Below are positions 63,871-64,000 of a stretch of 64,000 bases of DNA, piece by piece. The stretch spans positions 1 through 64,000 of the forward strand of contig PAAY01000085.1 of assembly GCA_002698985.1 (NCBI GenBank), written 5' to 3'. Both the position numbers and the translations under genes were made by a program. The stretch comes from Saprospirales bacterium. Its GTDB lineage: Bacteria > Bacteroidota > Bacteroidia > Chitinophagales > Saprospiraceae. Each line of letters opens with the position of its first letter. Within the stretch, counting starts at the first letter, position 1. The notes beneath the pieces were generated by a model that saw nothing but the letters and a program-made list of their open reading frames with translations, did not search any database and was not told the origin of the DNA.

Positions 63871-64000
63871 TTAACGCACCGGCTCAACGGTGTAACCGGC
63901 CTGGCGGAGCAGGGCAATCACCCCAATTTCTCCGCCCAGGTGCCCGGCACCCACAGCAAAGAAGCAGGGCTTCTCAGTCATCATTTTTTCCATCACGGGA
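63871..64000 (-). CDS. TraB/GumN-family protein, C-terminal end (partial)
   Basis: The final 43 codons of a gene entering from the right edge. The peptide PCFFAVGAGHLGGEIGVIALLRQAGYTVEPVR matches the conserved C-terminus of TraB/GumN proteins (FFAVGAGHLGG, LLRxxGY). These are metalloprotease-like proteins with roles in polysaccharide or pheromone processing in some relatives. The bulk of the protein is outside the window. Confidence 0.78.
   Translation of the reverse strand, partial: PVMEKMMTEKPCFFAVGAGHLGGEIGVIALLRQAGYTVEPVR

Overview
The window looks like chromosome from a Bacteroidota bacterium, most likely in or near Saprospiria. The evidence is two type A and one type B secretion-system-9 (T9SS) sorting domains, SprB-type adhesin repeats, a TonB receptor/DUF4249 pair, DUF547 and PAP-type lipoproteins, an ATP synthase operon without beta and epsilon, and a TAnnTTTG-type promoter upstream of atpB. 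Base composition is moderately GC-rich, with visibly AT-richer stretches at 3.0-4.8 kb and 49.7-52.6 kb. I found no rRNA, tRNA, CRISPR array or complete insertion sequence.

Layout. 0-0.75 kb: a 43-G tract at the edge, the start of a secreted-protein gene reading off the left end, and a dispersed hairpin repeat. 0.76-7.1 kb: parallel beta-helix/PA14 lipoprotein, an AT-rich AAA ATPase + PIN-like gene pair, and a patatin/BamA-type outer-membrane phospholipase. 7.1-12.4 kb: tandem repeat array, ribA, an orphan response regulator, TonB receptor and DUF4249 lipoprotein. 12.5-14.6 kb: nitrosative-stress module (hemerythrin, Ric/ScdA di-iron repair protein, Rrf2 regulator) with two near-identical palindromes as candidate operators. 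14.6-26.3 kb: envelope genes, including a glycosyltransferase broken by one in-frame TGA, a 1614-residue SprB-repeat protein and a 1243-residue phosphoesterase/kinase-like/beta-barrel lipoprotein. 26.5-32.4 kb: atpBEFHAG with a terminator-like hairpin after atpE. 32.8-40.4 kb: a protein quality-control block (htrA, groESL, hsp20, aat, an M19 dipeptidase, clpS, peroxiredoxin). 40.5-46.9 kb: DMT transporter, O-antigen ligase-like protein, pheS, DUF234-type ATPase with a 39-bp palindrome, gatA. 47.2-54.5 kb: two T9SS cargo proteins, one with a C13 tract in its signal peptide, and an ABC-F ATPase. 55-64 kb: membrane protein, two Bat-operon-like genes, a group II decarboxylase, a GH18 chitinase, an aldehyde dehydrogenase and the tail of a TraB/GumN-like gene.

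How parts fit together. The ATP synthase operon, the proteostasis block and the NO-repair module are coherent functional units. Many of the other genes serve the cell envelope or the T9SS. A second theme is repetitive DNA between genes: CATCCCT heptamers, ACCCTAA/ACCCTAC heptamers, small perfect hairpins and a ~200-bp dispersed repeat. These often sit at gene 3' ends and sometimes supply the final codons and stop. The strongest candidates for something new are the AAA/PIN pair, the homopolymer-controlled secreted proteins with duplicated leader regions, and the phosphoesterase/kinase-like/barrel fusion.
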